Origin: Pontibacter arcticus
GTDB lineage: Bacteria; Bacteroidota; Bacteroidia; Cytophagales; Hymenobacteraceae
Direction: 5' to 3'
DNA: 64,000 bases
Assembly: GCF_003284895.1 (NCBI RefSeq)
Contig: NZ_QMDV01000001.1
Coordinates: forward strand, 151,080-215,079
The position numbers and the translations under genes are program-made. Positions within the stretch are counted from its first letter, which is position 1. Every line of letters starts with the position of its first letter. Of this stretch, positions 61,235 through 64,000 are shown one piece after another. A model generated the notes under the pieces. That model searched no databases, had not been told where the DNA came from, and saw only the letters and a list, made by a program, of their open reading frames with translations.

Positions 61235-61461
61235 TCGTCTGGCTTATGCTGAAAGTTATCCACAAAGGTAGCGAGTTAAATTCATCAGCACAACCAAAGA
61301 AGTTGATGCGCGGATTTAATTGATTTTATCACATCGAAATAACGTAGTCTATAACTTGATTTAATTCAACTACGCCGGGTTAATACAGGATATATATTTT
61401 TTCTATTCAAATTAACTCAAACCAGGCGAAAAATCATACTTTATGCATCCCGCCACTATCA

Positions 61462-61692
61462 ATGCCAGGCAGCACCAAAAATAGAGACTCATTTTATTGT
61501 AACGAGCCGTATGAAATCAGTTATTCCAGTGAAGTATCTATCACTCAGGATGGAGATTCTAACTCAGCTATTCAATCACAGCAAAATGGCAGTTACAACA
61601 TAGCAACCATCCAACAGCAAGGCAACTGCAACACAGCTACACAACACCAAACCGGAAATAACAATACAGCTACTGTAACGCAGGGAAATTAA
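61462..61692 (+). CDS. Small curlin-repeat protein, no signal peptide visible
   Basis: The 76-residue frame contains about four curlin-like units of 11-12 residues, with the pattern QxGxxNxAxxx: QDGDSNSAIQS, QNGSYNIATIQ, QQGNCNTATQH and QTGNNNTATVT. This is the repeat of CsgA/CsgB amyloid fibre subunits. There is no signal peptide, no ribosome site and no ATG in frame upstream, so it may be a remnant, a truncated subunit or a frame with a start I cannot see. A strong terminator follows at 61715. No other csg gene is in the window. Confidence 0.55.
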   Translation: MPGSTKNRDSFYCNEPYEISYSSEVSITQDGDSNSAIQSQQNGSYNIATIQQQGNCNTATQHQTGNNNTATVTQGN

Positions 61693-61714
61693 TTTATACT
61701 TTATTTATTAAATC

Positions 61715-61764
61715 AGTAACGGGCGGGCTGGTGCTATGATTACAACACCAGCCCGCCCGTTACT
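61715..61764. terminator. 19-bp terminator between curlin ORF and M20 gene
   Basis: AGTAACGGGCGGGCTGGTG and its exact complement (61746-61764) flank a 12-base loop. It lies 22 bases past the curlin frame and 20 bases before the end of the M20 gene, so it serves both convergent units. An AATTTATACTTTAT stretch precedes it. Confidence 0.85.
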
Positions 61765-61783
61765 TTTCTGAAAAACAGTTCAG

Positions 61784-63100
61784 TTATTTACCCTTACTCT
61801 CCATGTAATTCAGGGTTAAATTTGTCAGTGCTTTTACGCCCAGCTTCAAGCCGGCCTCATCGATCCGGAAATCCGGGGTGTGGTGGGCTGGTGCGGTAGC
61901 CGGGTCCTGGCCTTTTTTCATGCCGCCTACAAACAGGAACAACCCCGGAATTTTTTCCTGATAGAAGGCAAAATCTTCGGCTCCGGTTACAGCTTTAGAC
62001 AGTATAACATTATCGCGGCCAGCTAGAGTTTGTATTGTAGGCAGCATTTTAGCGGTTAAAGCTGGGTCGTTGTACGTAACCGGTGTTTGCGCCTGGAAGG
62101 TAACTTCGGCGGTGGCGCCTGCACTCTCAGCTATTTTAGTGGCGGTCAGTTTTATCTTTTCGTGTATCGTTTTCTGCATGTCGGTGTTCAGGGTGCGTAT
62201 GGTTCCTTCCATCTTCACTTCTTCCGGAATGATATTGTTGCGCACGCCGCCGTGTATACTTCCAACTGTTACCACAGCCGCATCTTCGGCAAGCTCTGTC
62301 TGGCGGCTGATGATAGTTTGTAACCCATTTATGATCTGGGCAGAAACCACAATCGGGTCTACGCCTGCCCACGGGTACGCGCCGTGTACCTGCTTGCCCT
62401 TCACGGTTATCCTGAAAATATCGGCGCTGGCCATGGTACCGCCCGGCCTGTACTTTATTTGCCCTACTTCGGTTTGTGAGTTAATGTGTAAGCCGAAAAT
62501 AACTTCTGGTTTTGGCCCTTTCGTCAGTACCCCTTCTTTCACCATCAGGTAAGCGCCGCCTTCCTCCCCTGCAGGAGCCCCTTCTTCGGCCGGCTGAAAA
62601 ATAAACTTAACCGTACCCTTCAGATCCTTCTTCATACTTGATAAGATCTCAGCTGCACCCAATAACATGGCAATATGCGTATCGTGGCCACAGGCATGCA
62701 TTACACCTACTTCCTGCCCGTTGTAAGTGCTTTTCTGCTTAGAGGCAAAGGCTATAGCAGCACGCTCGGTAACAGGCAGGCCATCTATATCGGCACGTAA
62801 CGCAACCACGGGGCCGGGTTTTCCACCTTTCAAAATGCCCACCACGCCGGTATGAGCTACACCGGTTTCCACTTCAATGCCAAATTTCTTAAGCTGGGTA
62901 GCAATTTTTTCGGCTGTTTTTACCTCGCGGTTTCCAAGCTCCGGATACTGGTGAAAATCACGTCGCCATTCAATTACCTTTGGCTCAATTTTATCAGCCA
63001 TGGTATTGGCTCTGGCTAATAATTTAGTGTCCTGAGCTGTAGCAGGGAGCGCCAGCAGGCCGGCGCCAAGTATGGTAAGTATAGTTTTAGCAGATCGCAT
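61784..63100 (-). CDS. Exported M20-family amidohydrolase
   Basis: The 438-residue enzyme belongs to the HipO/AmhX-like M20D amidohydrolases that cleave N-acyl amino acids or related amides. A signal peptide (ending LPATAQ, 1-23) marks it as periplasmic. Metal-ligand motifs are MHACGHDTH (about residues 137-145) and PAEEGAPAGEEGG (about 173-185), and the dimerisation domain includes VHGAYPWAGVDP. It is one of the exported hydrolases common in these bacteria. No operon partner is visible. Confidence 0.93.
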   Translation of the reverse strand: MRSAKTILTILGAGLLALPATAQDTKLLARANTMADKIEPKVIEWRRDFHQYPELGNREVKTAEKIATQLKKFGIEVETGVAHTGVVGILKGGKPGPVVALRADIDGLPVTERAAIAFASKQKSTYNGQEVGVMHACGHDTHIAMLLGAAEILSSMKKDLKGTVKFIFQPAEEGAPAGEEGGAYLMVKEGVLTKGPKPEVIFGLHINSQTEVGQIKYRPGGTMASADIFRITVKGKQVHGAYPWAGVDPIVVSAQIINGLQTIISRQTELAEDAAVVTVGSIHGGVRNNIIPEEVKMEGTIRTLNTDMQKTIHEKIKLTATKIAESAGATAEVTFQAQTPVTYNDPALTAKMLPTIQTLAGRDNVILSKAVTGAEDFAFYQEKIPGLFLFVGGMKKGQDPATAPAHHTPDFRIDEAGLKLGVKALTNLTLNYMESKGK

Positions 63101-63490
63101 GGTAAGGAGTTAATACTTCTGAAAATGATTGTAGGAATATAGTAATTTATACTTCAAAAAAAGCACGCTAACCTACTTCTGCAGTAAAAAAACAATTCTT
63201 ACAGTTTATAACCCGTAAAAAGAAACCGCTTGCTGAGGTAAAAATGTAGGTTCGTAAAGTAAAAGAACACTTACTACCTCCTACCAGAATGCACGAGAAT
63301 ATATTCTGTCTCTAGTATAAGTTGTGTGAGTGCTTCAGCATCCTTCCTTCAAACCAATCATTCTTACTTATTTGTTAGTAAAGAACCAGTAAAAAGCGTG
63401 GCGAATATTTCAAAACCTATACCCGTTTCTTAGAGTTAAATTCTAACGTATAAAACTATATCTTTACAGGAAATTATACCTGAAAGCACG
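63101..63490. other. Divergent gene-free region, M20 enzyme / mutA
   Basis: The 390 bases separate two divergent genes. I see AAGTATA copies, no structured RNA, and no B12 riboswitch that I can recognise upstream of mutA. TATCTTTA at 63459-63466 is a one-mismatch -7 box for mutA. Confidence 0.5.
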
Positions 63491-64000
63491 ATGACAGACG
63501 AGCAGAAGTTATTTTCAGAATTCTCTCCCGCTACCAAAGCCGATTGGGAACAAAGAGCCCAGAAAGATTTGCGCGACACGCCACTCGATGACCTGAAGCA
63601 GCAAACCTATGAAGACATCCACATCAAGCCATACTTCGCCAAAGAAGATATCGCCGGCCTGGCGCAGGTAATCCAGCAGCCAGGACAGTTCCCCTACTTG
63701 CGTGGCTCTAAAATGGACAGCAATGCGTGGCAAAACATCCAGCAGATTTACGCAGACGGAAATGGCAAGCCAGCCATCGATAAAGCGGCAGATGCGTTGC
63801 AGCGCGGCGCAGACGGAATTCATTTTGTCATAGACCTGCCCGGCCTGTTCGATATCGTCTATTTGTTTGATAACATCGATCTGACAAAGTATACTATCAG
63901 CTATACTTTAAAAGAGAACCCGGCCGATTTCCTCGAGAAAATATATGCCCGGCTGGCCAAAAAACAGTTATCAGCGGGCAGCCTGAGAGGTTTCGTAGAG
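63491..64000 (+). CDS. mutA: Methylmalonyl-CoA mutase small subunit, N-terminal part
   Basis: The frame starts with ATG at 63491 (MTDEQKLFSEFSPATKADWE) and stays open to the window edge, giving 170 residues of a protein that is usually about 620. FPYLRGSKMDSNAWQNIQQI and ADALQRGADGIHFVID match the small (non-catalytic) subunit of B12-dependent methylmalonyl-CoA mutase. With the large subunit it isomerises methylmalonyl-CoA and succinyl-CoA. The catalytic subunit (mutB) would be expected just beyond the edge. The PrpE and adenosyltransferase genes in the same window support a propionyl-CoA route. Confidence 0.92.
   Translation, partial: MTDEQKLFSEFSPATKADWEQRAQKDLRDTPLDDLKQQTYEDIHIKPYFAKEDIAGLAQVIQQPGQFPYLRGSKMDSNAWQNIQQIYADGNGKPAIDKAADALQRGADGIHFVIDLPGLFDIVYLFDNIDLTKYTISYTLKENPADFLEKIYARLAKKQLSAGSLRGFVE

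Noticed and set aside
1-64000. tRNA or rRNA genes
   Set aside because: No cloverleaf with T-loop GTTCGAATC-type signature or conserved rRNA segment was recognised in reading both strands. A tRNAscan run would settle it.

Overview
The window looks like chromosome of a Bacteroidota bacterium of the order Cytophagales, most likely Hymenobacteraceae (Pontibacter or a close relative). The grounds are a SusC/SusD pair, a type II branched-chain aminotransferase, a ComB-type phosphosulfolactate phosphatase, a GH3-family protein, an OmpA protein with PD40-like repeats, and promoter boxes of the Bacteroidota type (TAnnTTTG). The genus is an inference. No rRNA, tRNA, CRISPR array, prophage or complete insertion sequence was recognised. 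Both ends cut genes: corA at the left and the methylmalonyl-CoA mutase small subunit at the right.

Layout. 1-10.1 kb: end of corA, a large membrane-anchored protein, an ATP-grasp enzyme, a lipoprotein, dtd-mazG, comB, gcvT, and a CHASE3 histidine kinase with a stand-alone response regulator. 10.2-15.6 kb: rnhB and a SusC/SusD outer-membrane uptake operon. 16.2-24 kb: prfB (with a programmed +1 frameshift), ilvE, and a tight operon plsC-gatC-TPR membrane protein-ABC ATPase-cobalamin adenosyltransferase. 24-28 kb: Nudix hydrolase, a 300-bp repeat element, RidA and an S41-like peptidase. 28-38.9 kb: a coherent acetate/propionate module on the minus strand (porin, two-part Na+/solute symporter, a symporter-histidine kinase fusion, a receiver protein, propionyl-CoA synthetase, acetyl-CoA synthetase). 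39-45 kb: an InsA-like zinc-finger/HTH protein, an SDR, hslU, lon. 45-54.7 kb: OmpA/PD40 protein, an AT-rich orphan, an SDR-DUF2867 protein, a DUF6702-like protein, a LysM protein, rseP, dxr. 54.7-64 kb: a four-helix-bundle cassette, GH3 protein, OsmC, PH-like membrane protein, dnaA, a 5'-nucleotidase split over two genes, an orphan curlin-repeat ORF, an M20 amidohydrolase and mutA.

How the genes work together. Acetate and propionate can be taken up (porin, symporter), activated (acs, prpE) and sensed (symporter-kinase). Propionyl-CoA would then enter the B12-dependent methylmalonyl-CoA route, for which the mutase small subunit and a cobalamin adenosyltransferase are both here.

The most unusual signal is not a gene. 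The heptamer AAGTATA (reverse complement TATACTT) recurs every few hundred bases, in genes and between them, on both strands, and often as inverted pairs in terminator-like hairpins. It is nearly absent from the SusC/SusD locus and from the AT-rich orphan at 47.4-48.4 kb. Other unexplained structures are two mobile-looking elements with G-rich inverted ends, a triple hairpin cluster, and a four-helix-bundle gene enclosed by inverted arrays of a 7-bp unit.
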